This document shows, piece after piece, positions 45,819 through 54,753 of a stretch of 64,000 nt of DNA. Source of the DNA: a bacterium (lineage in GTDB: Bacteria; JAGOBX01); contig JAKPEO010000086.1 of the NCBI GenBank assembly GCA_029551925.1, positions 1-64,000 of the forward strand. Reading direction: 5' to 3'. Below the pieces are notes generated by a model. The model saw nothing but the letters and a program-made list of their open reading frames with translations, did not search any database and was not told where the DNA came from. The position numbers were made by a program, and so were the translations under genes. Numbering within the stretch: the first letter of the stretch is position 1; each line of letters begins with the position of its first letter.

Positions 45819-47435
45819 ATGAAAAGAACACTTGGCATTATTTCTATTTTTCTTTTATTTTTTTATTCTTTGCCGTTATATTATTACAAAAACTATTTGC
45901 CTTCGCACGATGAACGATTTATTATAAACCTAACATTTTCTCTTCCTTTAAATAATTTTTTGCCGCCTGTCTATTATTATGGTCCGATACAATTATATTT
46001 TCTATTAATCAGTTATTCGCCACTTGTTATTTTTGGTTATATTTTTAAAAATAATGGTATTGATTATGTAAAACATTTGTTTGTTAATGACTTTCAAATT
46101 TTGACGCTAATAGGGAAATTAACTTCTTTACTTTTTTTTGTAATTGCGCTCTTCATAATTTTTTTTATAGCAAAAGAAAAAAAATGGAAACCAATAACTT
46201 TATTATTTTTGATATTGTCATTTTTCTTCCTTCATCCATTATATATTTCGATGACTACAATAAAAAATGAAGCGCTGCTATTTTTTCTAATATTTTTATT
46301 TATCTATATTAATATAAAATTAAAAAATACACATAATATTAATTATCTTTATTTTTTAGCGATTATATCAGCCGCGCTTTTTATTGCTAAATACAATATG
46401 ATTATCTTATTAATTTTTCCAATAATTACTTTTTTACCAATATCTAAAATAAAAAAAAAATTCATTACTAATTTTTTTAAATTTCTAATGTTTTTTTTAT
46501 TATTTACAATTTTATTTATGCCTGCATTTTTATTTGATTTTAGAAGATTTTTTGAAGATTTTATTTATATCTTCAAAATTGTAAATATTGAACATATTGG
46601 TTGGCAACAAACGACTAAATTATCTGAAAGTATATATCTTACATTAAATTTATTTTTTGCCAATTTACCTATTACATTTATTTTTTTATTACCTTGTATT
46701 TTTATCTATGAAATTATTATAAAAAAAAAATACAATAATATATCTTATTATGCAACATTAATAATATATTGTATTTTTCTATTAAAATGGAAATATAGAC
46801 TTCCGCATTATGTTATTCCTATTATTCCTTTTATTTTGATAATTATTTTTGATTTTATAAATAATCTTGAAAATAAATTAATATTGATTTTCATTGCCAT
46901 TACATTAATTAGTTCATTTTCGGCTTTTCGCAAAAATTTGAATTATATTCAATCACTAAAATTTAAAGATATTAGAATACTCGCAAAAGAATACATTGAA
47001 AATACAATACCAGAAAATAGCAGAATATTATTAGAAGATAGATTCGATTATTCTCCGTATATTTTGCCGAGCGCAGCGCCGCAAGAATATGACGCAATCA
47101 ATCCAGCGCGCGAAAAAATAAAACAAAAATATTTTGAATTATTAATTCAATATGGCGCAGGCAAAAAATACAATATTATTTTTATAAATGTGCCGTTAGA
47201 AGGACAGCGTCTTTTAACTTTTAAATTTCCGACATTAGAATATCTGCAAAATAATTGCGATTATATAGTTATCAATGAAGCGTATAGTTATAGATTCCGC
47301 GACAGCAAAGATTCAAAAAATAATTTTATGAACGACGCCTATAAATTTTATTTTGAAACTCTAAAAAATTTTGAAATAATATCAGAATTAAAAAATTCAA
47401 CGGGTACAATTAAAATCTACAAAACGCGAAAATGA
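45819..47435 (+). CDS. GT-C-like multi-pass membrane protein
   Basis: 538 residues with about eleven hydrophobic helices, then a soluble C-terminal part (about 390-538). LPSHDERFIINLTF (about 29-42) puts an acidic DE in the first outer loop, as in PMT/GT39 glycosyltransferases. Exact family is uncertain. TTGACA (45762-45767) followed by TATACT (45783-45788) is a candidate promoter with a short 15-bp spacer; a second TTGACA at 45794-45799 would place the -10 on the start codon. No ribosome site is seen. It overlaps the radical SAM gene by 4 bp. Confidence 0.72.
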   Translation: MKRTLGIISIFLLFFYSLPLYYYKNYLPSHDERFIINLTFSLPLNNFLPPVYYYGPIQLYFLLISYSPLVIFGYIFKNNGIDYVKHLFVNDFQILTLIGKLTSLLFFVIALFIIFFIAKEKKWKPITLLFLILSFFFLHPLYISMTTIKNEALLFFLIFLFIYINIKLKNTHNINYLYFLAIISAALFIAKYNMIILLIFPIITFLPISKIKKKFITNFFKFLMFFLLFTILFMPAFLFDFRRFFEDFIYIFKIVNIEHIGWQQTTKLSESIYLTLNLFFANLPITFIFLLPCIFIYEIIIKKKYNNISYYATLIIYCIFLLKWKYRLPHYVIPIIPFILIIIFDFINNLENKLILIFIAITLISSFSAFRKNLNYIQSLKFKDIRILAKEYIENTIPENSRILLEDRFDYSPYILPSAAPQEYDAINPAREKIKQKYFELLIQYGAGKKYNIIFINVPLEGQRLLTFKFPTLEYLQNNCDYIVINEAYSYRFRDSKDSKNNFMNDAYKFYFETLKNFEIISELKNSTGTIKIYKTRK

Positions 47436-48862
47436 AAAAAATATTATTTTTACAAGAATTAGAATTTGAATTTTTAGGCGTGATGTATATATCCGCAGTA
47501 ATAAAAAATGCCGGGCATAATTGTAAACTTTTATTTCTTAATAGAATTAAAAATCTCGATGATGAAATAAAAAAATATCAGCCGGATATTGTTGCGGCTT
47601 CAATAATGACCGGTATTCATAAAAATATTATTTCAGCATTTGCTCAAATAAAAAAAAATAATCCGAATATAATAACATTAGCGGGCGGGGCTCATACAAC
47701 TTTTTTTCCAGAATGTATCAGTAATCCAGCAATTGACGCCATATGTCTCGGCGAAGGAGAAAAATCAATAAAAACATTTTTAGATGAATTAGATAATATC
47801 AAAAAAAATAATATTCCAGATATTCCCAATTTTTATATAAAATCCAAAGATGGCGAAATAAAAAAATGTTCGCAGTTTAATAAATATATTTTGAATTTAG
47901 ATGAACTGCCTTTTCCTGACAGAGAAATATATTACGAACATAAATTTATGTATAACATACCGACGCGCTCTGTAATAGCAGGTCGCGGCTGTCCTTATAA
48001 ATGCGGATTCTGTTTTAATGAAAAATACACAGAATTATTCGGCAAAAAGCAATATTGTCGTTTCCGCTCTCCGCAAAATATAATTAGCGAAATGAAATTA
48101 ATCTTATCGCGATATCCGACAAATTCTTTTCATTTTATGGATGATACTTTTATAATGAACAAAAAATGGCTATTAGAATTTTTAGAAATTTATCGTAAAG
48201 AAATAAATATTCCATTTATCTGTCTAGGGACAGCAAATGCAATTGACAAAGAAATAGCATTATCTTTAAAAAAATCTAATTGTCATTCTATATTCTTTGG
48301 AATTGAAGCAGGGAATGAAGATTACCGCATTAAAATATTAAATAAACCAATTAAAAATTCAGATATTATTAATACTGCTAAAATATTAAAAAAGTATAAA
48401 TTACCATTCAAGGCATTTAATATATTGGGTTTTCCAGGCGAAACATTAGGACAATGTTGGGAAACTGTTAAATTAAATATTCAAATAAAAACAGATTATC
48501 CGTGGTGCGCTTTGTTTGCGCCGTATCCTGGCACAAAACTTTGCGAATATGCAATACAATTAGGCGAATTACCGAAAAATTATTCACCTGATGAAATACC
48601 CATATCGTTTCATCAGCGCTCAATTTTAAAAAATCAAGACATCAAAAAAATCGAAAATCTACATAAATTTTTTCAAACTGCCGTTCTTCTGCCATTTACA
48701 ATGCCATTAATAAAATTACTCATTAAATTCCCTGCGAATAAATTATTTGATTATTGGTTTGGATTAATTTATTTTTTAGTATATTACCGTGCAGAAAAGA
48801 GAAATTTTACTAAAACTTTAATGTTCGGTCTAAAAAATTTAAAATTTTTAATCAAAAAATAA
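47432..48862 (+). CDS. B12-binding-domain radical SAM protein
   Basis: 476 residues: an N-terminal Rossmann-like B12-binding-type domain (about 1-130) with ITLAGGAHTTFFP, then a radical SAM barrel with the [4Fe-4S] Cys triad C187, C191, C194 in GRGCPYKCGFCFNE. HFMDDTF and FFGIEAGNEDYR are typical of the BchE/hpnP-like class. The substrate is unknown; as the gene is coupled (ATGA) to a GT-C-like protein, a lipid or sugar methylation is possible. Confidence 0.88.
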   Translation: MKKILFLQELEFEFLGVMYISAVIKNAGHNCKLLFLNRIKNLDDEIKKYQPDIVAASIMTGIHKNIISAFAQIKKNNPNIITLAGGAHTTFFPECISNPAIDAICLGEGEKSIKTFLDELDNIKKNNIPDIPNFYIKSKDGEIKKCSQFNKYILNLDELPFPDREIYYEHKFMYNIPTRSVIAGRGCPYKCGFCFNEKYTELFGKKQYCRFRSPQNIISEMKLILSRYPTNSFHFMDDTFIMNKKWLLEFLEIYRKEINIPFICLGTANAIDKEIALSLKKSNCHSIFFGIEAGNEDYRIKILNKPIKNSDIINTAKILKKYKLPFKAFNILGFPGETLGQCWETVKLNIQIKTDYPWCALFAPYPGTKLCEYAIQLGELPKNYSPDEIPISFHQRSILKNQDIKKIENLHKFFQTAVLLPFTMPLIKLLIKFPANKLFDYWFGLIYFLVYYRAEKRNFTKTLMFGLKNLKFLIKK

Positions 48863-48895
48863 AAAAAATAAATTTTAAAAATTTTCAAAAAAAAC

Positions 48896-48970
48896 TTGAC
48901 ATTTTTTTTTATTAATGTTAAATTTGCTGGCTAAATAAAAGCATGTCTATTTTTGCTGCTTATTTAGCCA
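48896..48970 (+). promoter_or_regulatory. Promoter and leader stem-loop of the PLD3-like gene
   Basis: TTGACA (48896-48901), 17 bp, then TAAATT (48919-48924). Just after it TGGCTAAAT (48928-48936) pairs with ATTTAGCCA (48962-48970), so the transcript would start close to a stem-loop, with a leader of about 95 nt before the ATG. A strong AGGAGG at 49013-49018 lies 7 nt before it. Confidence 0.6.
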
Positions 48971-49025
48971 AAAAACAATTTAAGAAATTAATTTATATTT
49001 TGTGATTTTTAGGAGGATTTATTAA

Positions 49026-50183
49026 ATGAGTAAAAACGATACTTTGGAATTTGTGCAAACAGTTCCGTGGGAAACAAATCTTGAAGAACAAGGAATGCGT
49101 CATTCATTAGAGGTATTTCTTGATTTAATCAACAATGCAAAAAAAACATTGGACATCGGGCAATTCTACATTTTCAGTTTGAAAGGTCAACCAATGGAAC
49201 AAGTATTGGATGCGCTTGTAAAAGCGGCGGATGAGCGCAAAGTAAAAATTCGTATGGTAATCGACAAATTCTTTTATGGAATGTATCCGCAAGGCGCTGA
49301 TATGTTAAATCAGCATAAAGGCGTAGAAGTGCGGACAATTGATTATTCATCTACAACAGGCGGAATAATGCACGCTAAATATATAATTGCTGATGATGAG
49401 CATGTATATGTTGGCAGCACAAATTTTGACTGGTTATCATTAACAAATGTTCACGAAATCGGCGTAAAAGTTTCAAATAAGGGCTTTGCCGCTATTGCAA
49501 AAAAAGTATTTGAAACTGACTGGGAAATTTGCAAAACAAACAAAATGCCAAAATTCAAAGGCGAACGCCAAGAATTGCCTGTGTTTGAAGTAGTATATCA
49601 TGATGAAACAGTAAAAATTTCACCGGTCGCATCGCCTGCTGTGCTTACTCCAAATGAATGCGGAGTAGAAATTGACCATATTGTAAAATATATTGATTCT
49701 GCAAAAAATAGCGTGTTTTTAAATGTTATGGAATATTCGCCCAAAAGTCAATATCGTCCGGAATTATATAATGGCGCTTATGATGACGCATTCAGACGCG
49801 CTGCTGCAAGAGGCGTACAAATAAAAATATTAGTAAGTGATTGGTGTTTGCATGAACCAAATTTAAGTTATATAAAAAGTTTATCTTGCTTGCCAAATAT
49901 TGAAGTAAAAATTTTTACGATTCCGCGATTAAAAGATCGATACCTACCATTTGCACGTGTGCAGCATTGTAAATATTTAATTATTGACAAAGCGCGAATG
50001 TGGATGGGCAGCAGTAATTGGGAACCTGATTATTTTTCACACACTCGTAATTTCAGCTTGTTAATAGAAGGATTTAAACCTATTAGATCAATGCGGCAAA
50101 TGTTCTTGAATAGTTGGACTTCTAATTATGCGGAATTTTTAGATTTAAATAAAGTATATAGAAAACCATATATTTTAGATTAA
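49026..50183 (+). CDS. PLD3/PLD4-like phospholipase D superfamily protein
   Basis: 385 residues with two HKD motifs: H116, K118, D123 and H314, K316, D321. The order and wording follow animal PLD3/PLD4 and poxvirus K4: GIMHAKYII then VYVGSTNFDWLSLTNVHEIGV, later SVFLNVMEYSPKSQY, RGVQIKILVSDWCLHEP, PFARVQHCKYLI and MGSSNWEPDYF. Known PLD3/4 are 5' exonucleases of single-stranded nucleic acid. No signal peptide is seen, so this one looks cytoplasmic. It has its own promoter, a strong AGGAGG and a terminator, so it is a well-expressed single gene. The substrate is inferred. Confidence 0.85.
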   Translation: MSKNDTLEFVQTVPWETNLEEQGMRHSLEVFLDLINNAKKTLDIGQFYIFSLKGQPMEQVLDALVKAADERKVKIRMVIDKFFYGMYPQGADMLNQHKGVEVRTIDYSSTTGGIMHAKYIIADDEHVYVGSTNFDWLSLTNVHEIGVKVSNKGFAAIAKKVFETDWEICKTNKMPKFKGERQELPVFEVVYHDETVKISPVASPAVLTPNECGVEIDHIVKYIDSAKNSVFLNVMEYSPKSQYRPELYNGAYDDAFRRAAARGVQIKILVSDWCLHEPNLSYIKSLSCLPNIEVKIFTIPRLKDRYLPFARVQHCKYLIIDKARMWMGSSNWEPDYFSHTRNFSLLIEGFKPIRSMRQMFLNSWTSNYAEFLDLNKVYRKPYILD

Positions 50184-50206
50184 TTTTTAAAAAATTACCG
50201 ATTATC

Positions 50207-50253
50207 AAAAGCAATTAGTAATTGATTTTTTCAGTTGCTAATTGCTTTTTTTT
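50207..50253 (+). terminator. Terminator after the PLD3-like gene
   Basis: AAAAGCAATTAGTAA pairs with TTGCTAATTGCTTTT with G-T tolerance, followed by a T8 run, 24 bp past the stop codon at 50183. Confidence 0.85.
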
Positions 50254-50290
50254 ATTTTTAAGATTTTGAATTTTTAAGGAGAAAAAAAAG

Positions 50291-50965
50291 ATGCTAACTC
50301 GAAAAGTCGTAAAAGAAAAATCATCAAAAACTAAAACAGTAATATTTTATGAAAATGATAAAGAAATAGCGCGCGCAGAATATGATAAAGATTGGAATTT
50401 ATTAAAAAAACAAGGAACAATAAAAGACGGCGTATATATCCAATTTTTTGCAGATAGTAATAAAAAAGAATGGGAATGGACATATAAATACGAAAAAATC
50501 GAAGGAAAAGTAATACAATATTATAAAACAGGAGAGAAACATTGGGAAGATAATTATGTTAACGGCAAACAAGAAGGCAAAAGTATCGGTTATTATGAAA
50601 ATGGAAAATTAAAATATGAAAATAATTATCAAAACGGTAAAAAAAATGGCGCATTCAAAAAATATGCAGAAGATGGCACGCTGATATTTGAAAAAAACTA
50701 CAAAGACAATATCAGACACGGAATAACGCGCAAATATTTTGAAAATGGTAATTTACGCGAAGAGACAAATTATGTTGAGGGCGAAAAACACGGAATAAGC
50801 AAACGATTTTATGCAACTGGCGTAATACGCAGAATCAAACATTACAAAAACGGCGTGCAGTCTGGATTATATCAAAAATTCGATACAGCAGGCAATTTAA
50901 AGAAAGAAACATACATTACAAAAAAATCAGTCGATGATGACAATGATAAAGAAATAGCGAGTTAA
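50291..50965 (+). CDS. MORN_2-repeat protein (YwqK-like)
   Basis: 224 residues made largely of about seven copies of a 20-22-residue unit such as YYENGKLKYENNYQNGKKNG and YFENGNLREETNYVEGEKHG, the MORN_2 variant seen in YwqK-type proteins. No signal peptide. Function in bacteria is mostly unknown, although some are toxin-antitoxin partners; no toxin gene lies beside it. AAGGAG is 9 nt upstream. Its last codons take part in the outer arm of the palindromic repeat at 50953-51010. Confidence 0.85.
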   Translation: MLTRKVVKEKSSKTKTVIFYENDKEIARAEYDKDWNLLKKQGTIKDGVYIQFFADSNKKEWEWTYKYEKIEGKVIQYYKTGEKHWEDNYVNGKQEGKSIGYYENGKLKYENNYQNGKKNGAFKKYAEDGTLIFEKNYKDNIRHGITRKYFENGNLREETNYVEGEKHGISKRFYATGVIRRIKHYKNGVQSGLYQKFDTAGNLKKETYITKKSVDDDNDKEIAS

Positions 50966-51010
50966 TATGAGTATCTGTGCGAATGTGCGCACATTCGCAC
51001 ATTCGCTATT
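50953..51010. repeat. Palindromic repeat, copy C (between convergent genes)
   Basis: The 26-bp core 50976-51001 is perfectly self-complementary (TGTGCGAATGTGC then GCACATTCGCACA). An outer stem AATAGCGA (50953-50960) with TCGCTATT (51003-51010) encloses it. It lies between the convergent MORN_2 gene and queE, as expected for a shared terminator, and its core matches the copy upstream of ftsK at 25 of 26 positions. Confidence 0.8.
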
Positions 51011-51027
51011 ATTATAACTAATCCAAA

Positions 51028-51753
51028 TCACAATAATTCCAAAAATTTATGCGTCTGCGGAATAATACGACAGTCGCTAAATTTTTGCATCAATAATTGT
51101 TGTATTTTTATTATTTTTTTAGCTGACACTTTAATTTTATTTTCTTTTGTAGTTATCGGCTGTATGACAATAGGTATATAATTAGGGATTCCAAATTCTA
51201 AAAAAATCTTTAAATCATCATCTGATAAATCATCAGATACTACAATTTTTATATACAAATTTTTTTCAAGAGCAATATTGATAAATTCCTTATACACAGA
51301 ATAATCTATTGATTGCCGCACTACTGAATTAAATTTAAAATCCATAGATATAATATCAACAAAATCAATAATTTCCAAAAGCGCTGCTGGCAATGTTCCG
51401 TTAGTTTCTAAAAAAATATTTTTGTTTTTAATATGCGATAGAAATTCTCTTAAAAAATTAATTGCTAAAAGCGGCTCGCCGCCAGTCAAAGCAATTGAAT
51501 GATAATAATTATTCTCAAAACAACCGATAAACTCGTATAATTTTTCGATACTCACAGGATTTTGAAAAATTTGATAGTTATCTTGCGATTTATATAATTT
51601 TCCAGTCTTTGTATTTTTAATCAGCGTATCGCAATAATAACAATTAAGATTGCAATTTGCAAATCTAATAAATAATTGCGGATAGCCAATGTATATACCT
51701 TCCCCCTGTATAGATAAAAATATTTCTACAACATCAGCCTTAATTTTATTCAT
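51028..51753 (-). CDS. queE: 7-carboxy-7-deazaguanine synthase QueE
   Basis: Radical SAM enzyme that contracts 6-carboxytetrahydropterin to CDG in queuosine/7-deazaguanine synthesis. 241 residues. EIFLSIQGEGIYIGYPQLF is the QueE start, and the iron-sulfur triad is in FANCNLNCYYCDT (CxxxCxxC, about 34-41). ALTGGEPLLA follows. It is 22 bp after queD and is the last gene of gdh-queD-queE. Confidence 0.95.
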   Translation of the reverse strand: MNKIKADVVEIFLSIQGEGIYIGYPQLFIRFANCNLNCYYCDTLIKNTKTGKLYKSQDNYQIFQNPVSIEKLYEFIGCFENNYYHSIALTGGEPLLAINFLREFLSHIKNKNIFLETNGTLPAALLEIIDFVDIISMDFKFNSVVRQSIDYSVYKEFINIALEKNLYIKIVVSDDLSDDDLKIFLEFGIPNYIPIVIQPITTKENKIKVSAKKIIKIQQLLMQKFSDCRIIPQTHKFLELL

Positions 51754-51775
51754 TTTTTGTTGTTTTAGAAAAAAA

Positions 51776-52147
51776 TTAAAAATCTGCGGCGCCGCGATAT
51801 GTTATATAAGAATTAGGTCCTTCATATAATTTTATTTCAAATAATTTAACATTGTCAGTAGTAAATTCTGTAATTAATTCAGACCATATCCATTCGCAAA
51901 TATTTTCCGCTGTCGGTTGATTTATTATTTCATTCAAATATCGATGGTCTAGTTTATCAATAATTTTTTTATTAACTATCTCTTTAATTAAATTAAAATC
52001 AAATGCCAGACCGTTGTTTTTATCTTTTGAGCATTTTAATGATACTTCTAAATTATAAGTGTGCCCGTGAACATTTTCACAGGCACCTTTATAATTTAAT
52101 AAATTATGGGCAGAATCAAATTTAAAAATTTTAGTTACTAAAAACAT
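51776..52147 (-). CDS. queD: 6-carboxy-5,6,7,8-tetrahydropterin synthase QueD
   Basis: Converts dihydroneopterin triphosphate to 6-carboxytetrahydropterin, the substrate of QueE. 123 residues. The zinc His set is in KFDSAHNL and CENVHGHTYNLEV (His15, His29/31-type), and Cys before the HGH is the catalytic one. The late Glu is in KLYEGPNSY. 23 bp after gdhA and next to queE; queC and queF are not in the window. Confidence 0.95.
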   Translation of the reverse strand: MFLVTKIFKFDSAHNLLNYKGACENVHGHTYNLEVSLKCSKDKNNGLAFDFNLIKEIVNKKIIDKLDHRYLNEIINQPTAENICEWIWSELITEFTTDNVKLFEIKLYEGPNSYITYRGAADF

Positions 52148-52170
52148 AATTTCACTTTTTAAAATAATTT

Positions 52171-53436
52171 TTATGGATAAATTCCTCTGTGTTTCATTGC
52201 TTCTGCAACGCGTGAAACCGCGACAATATATGCGGCACGCCGAAAATCTACTTTATGTTTGTCTTTTTTATGGCAAACATATTCAAACGCAGAATCCATT
52301 ATCTGTTTTAATTTTGTATTCACTTCTTCTTCTGTCCAAAAATATTCTTGATTGCCTTGCACCCATTCAAAATACGATACAACCACTCCGCCAGCATTAG
52401 CTAAAATATCAGGCATAACTATTATATTTTTAGAATTCAATATTTCATCAGCTTCCGGTGTAGTCGGACCATTCGCGCCTTCAACAATAATCTTAGCTTT
52501 AATTTTATCTGCGTTTTCTGTTGTAATCTGATTTTCTAACGCCGCAGGTATTAATATATCACATTTTAAAGTCAATAATTGTTTATTAGAAATTTTTTCT
52601 GATTGAGGAAAATCTTCAACATAACGATTTTTGGAGGCATATTCTAATAATTTCGGAATATTCAATCCATTAGAATTATAAATGCCGCCCTTTACATCGC
52701 TAACAGCAATTATTTTTGCACCCAAATCATACAATAATTGTGCGGCAACTGAACCAACATTACCAAAACCTTGTATTACTACATTTAGTCCCTTAATATC
52801 TTTATTTAATTTTTTTAATATATTCATACAAGTAAAAGTTACGCCGCGCCCTGTTGCCTCGCGTCTACCTAATGACCCGCCTAAACTTATCGGCTTGCCA
52901 GTCACGACGCCAGGTATCGCAAATTCGTGATTCATACTATAAGTATCCATAATCCAGCCCATTATCTGCGCATTAGTATTAACATCAGGCGCAGGCACAT
53001 CTTTTGATGGGCCAATTATTATTGATATTTCATTTGTAAATCGCCTGGTGATTCGCTCTAATTCACGAATAGTTAATTTATCTGGATCGCAGACGACTCC
53101 TCCTTTTGCGCCGCCATAAGGAATATTTACAACCGCTGATTTCCAAGTCATCCACATTGCTAATGCGCGAACTTCATCTATTGTTACTTCTGGATGAAAA
53201 CGAATGCCACCTTTATAAGGTCCGCGAATATCATTATGCTGAACGCGATAGCCAGTAAATACTCTCAAATTGCCGTCATCCATTTTCACTGGCACAGACA
53301 CTGTTAATTCGCGTCGAGGATGACGCAGATATTCTAATTCGCTCTCTGATAACTTGATAATTTTTGCAACATTTTCTAATTGCTTCAATGCCGAATGCCA
53401 CGGGTTGTCCTGAATATATTTTTTTTTATTTTTCAT
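52171..53436 (-). CDS. gdhA: Glutamate dehydrogenase (Glu/Leu/Phe/Val family)
   Basis: Interconverts glutamate and 2-oxoglutarate plus ammonia. 421 residues, the size of the hexameric clostridial/archaeal type. GPYKGGIRFHP and the catalytic Lys in VNIPYGGAKGGVVCDP, then the NAD(P) domain VVIQGFGNVGSVAA. A strong AAGGTGGTG ribosome site precedes the ATG. Probably co-transcribed with queD and queE; the pairing is unusual. Aconitase elsewhere in the window supplies the path to 2-oxoglutarate. Confidence 0.95.
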   Translation of the reverse strand: MKNKKKYIQDNPWHSALKQLENVAKIIKLSESELEYLRHPRRELTVSVPVKMDDGNLRVFTGYRVQHNDIRGPYKGGIRFHPEVTIDEVRALAMWMTWKSAVVNIPYGGAKGGVVCDPDKLTIRELERITRRFTNEISIIIGPSKDVPAPDVNTNAQIMGWIMDTYSMNHEFAIPGVVTGKPISLGGSLGRREATGRGVTFTCMNILKKLNKDIKGLNVVIQGFGNVGSVAAQLLYDLGAKIIAVSDVKGGIYNSNGLNIPKLLEYASKNRYVEDFPQSEKISNKQLLTLKCDILIPAALENQITTENADKIKAKIIVEGANGPTTPEADEILNSKNIIVMPDILANAGGVVVSYFEWVQGNQEYFWTEEEVNTKLKQIMDSAFEYVCHKKDKHKVDFRRAAYIVAVSRVAEAMKHRGIYP

Positions 53437-53619
53437 TTTACACCACCTTATTTTTATTTAATTGATTAATATTATACTTCCATTTTTATTTTTTAGTCAA
53501 TAATTTTTTTTATTAAAAAACCGTTTATCAAAAACCAAAAAAAAATATTGATAATATTGGAATTTTATAATATGATTATTTTCAAAAAAAATTAATAATC
53601 AATAGCAATTTTATAAACT

Positions 53620-54714
53620 ATGGACTATACATTTGTTGATTTATTGAAATTAATGATTCAATATAATGCTTCTGATCTGATTATCAAAGTTGGCTCGTCT
53701 CCTGTATTACGCATTAACAAATCATTAGTAAAAACAGAAATGGATATACTTACTTCATCAGAAACAGAAGAATTAACAAAACAGGCATTAACACCAGAAC
53801 AATTTAATGAGATAAAGATAAAATATGAAAAAGATGCCGCATATTCATTAGGCGCTGAAGGCAGATTTAGAATCAATGCGTTTTTACAGCAAGGTAATTA
53901 TGCAATGGTAATAAGAATGATAAAGGCTGATGTGCCGCGTCTTGAAGATTTACGAATGCCAGAAATACTTTATAATATCGCTCTTGTCGAACGCGGATTA
54001 ATATTAGTTACAGGCACAACAGGTAGCGGTAAATCCAGTACAGTCGCAGGTTTAATAAATTATATGAATGAATATTTAAACAAACATATCATCACATTAG
54101 AAGACCCGATTGAATTTGTGCATAAAGATAAAAATTGTATTATCACTCAGCGTGAAATAGGTTTTGATACTGCTGATTTTCATACTGCGCTTGTTGCGGC
54201 AATGCGTCAAAATCCAGATATAATATTAATCGGAGAGATGCGCGATTCAGATACTGTTGACGCTGCGTTATCCGCAGCTGAAACTGGACATTTAGTAATC
54301 AGCACTCTGCATACTGTCAATGCCGCTCAAACAATATCGCGAATATTAGAATTTTATCCAAAAGAACAGCACGATCAAATTAGAGCGCAGCTTGCTGAAT
54401 ATCTAATTGCGACAATTTCGCAAAGATTAGTGCCGCTTATTGATAATAGCGGCGTAGTGCCAGCGGTGGAAATTATGATACAAAATCCGATGATAAAAAA
54501 ATTAATAATAGAAAATAGAATTGAAAAATTAAAATCAGTTATACATCAAGGAAAAAATGAAGGTATGCAAACATTCGACCAATCATTGGTAGAATTATTT
54601 AAAAAAGGGCTGATTTCAGAAAACGACGCAAAATCAAGATGTTCTAAACCATCGAATTTCAAATTGTATTGCGAAGGTCATTTTCCTGATGTTGATATTG
54701 GCATTATTTCATAA
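53620..54714 (+). CDS. pilT: Type IV pilus retraction ATPase PilT/PilU family
   Basis: A hexameric motor that retracts type IV pili for twitching and DNA uptake. 364 residues. The N-terminal part has ASDLIIKVGSSPVLRI; Walker A is GTTGSGKSS at 132-140; Asp box ITLEDPIEFVH; Walker B region MRQNPDIILIGEMRD; His box GHLVISTLHT. The C-terminal AIRNLIRE motif of PilT is degenerate here (IENRIEKLKSVIHQG), which is nearer to PilU. No Shine-Dalgarno is seen. With dprA and comEC it supports natural transformation. Confidence 0.9.
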   Translation: MDYTFVDLLKLMIQYNASDLIIKVGSSPVLRINKSLVKTEMDILTSSETEELTKQALTPEQFNEIKIKYEKDAAYSLGAEGRFRINAFLQQGNYAMVIRMIKADVPRLEDLRMPEILYNIALVERGLILVTGTTGSGKSSTVAGLINYMNEYLNKHIITLEDPIEFVHKDKNCIITQREIGFDTADFHTALVAAMRQNPDIILIGEMRDSDTVDAALSAAETGHLVISTLHTVNAAQTISRILEFYPKEQHDQIRAQLAEYLIATISQRLVPLIDNSGVVPAVEIMIQNPMIKKLIIENRIEKLKSVIHQGKNEGMQTFDQSLVELFKKGLISENDAKSRCSKPSNFKLYCEGHFPDVDIGIIS

Positions 54715-54753
54715 AAATAACTTTTAATAAAATCTACAAAAGGCGGAAAAAAT

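Noticed and set aside
50291-50965. MORN_2 protein as the antitoxin of a toxin-antitoxin pair
   Set aside because: Neither neighbour resembles a toxin; the upstream gene is a PLD3-like enzyme with its own terminator.
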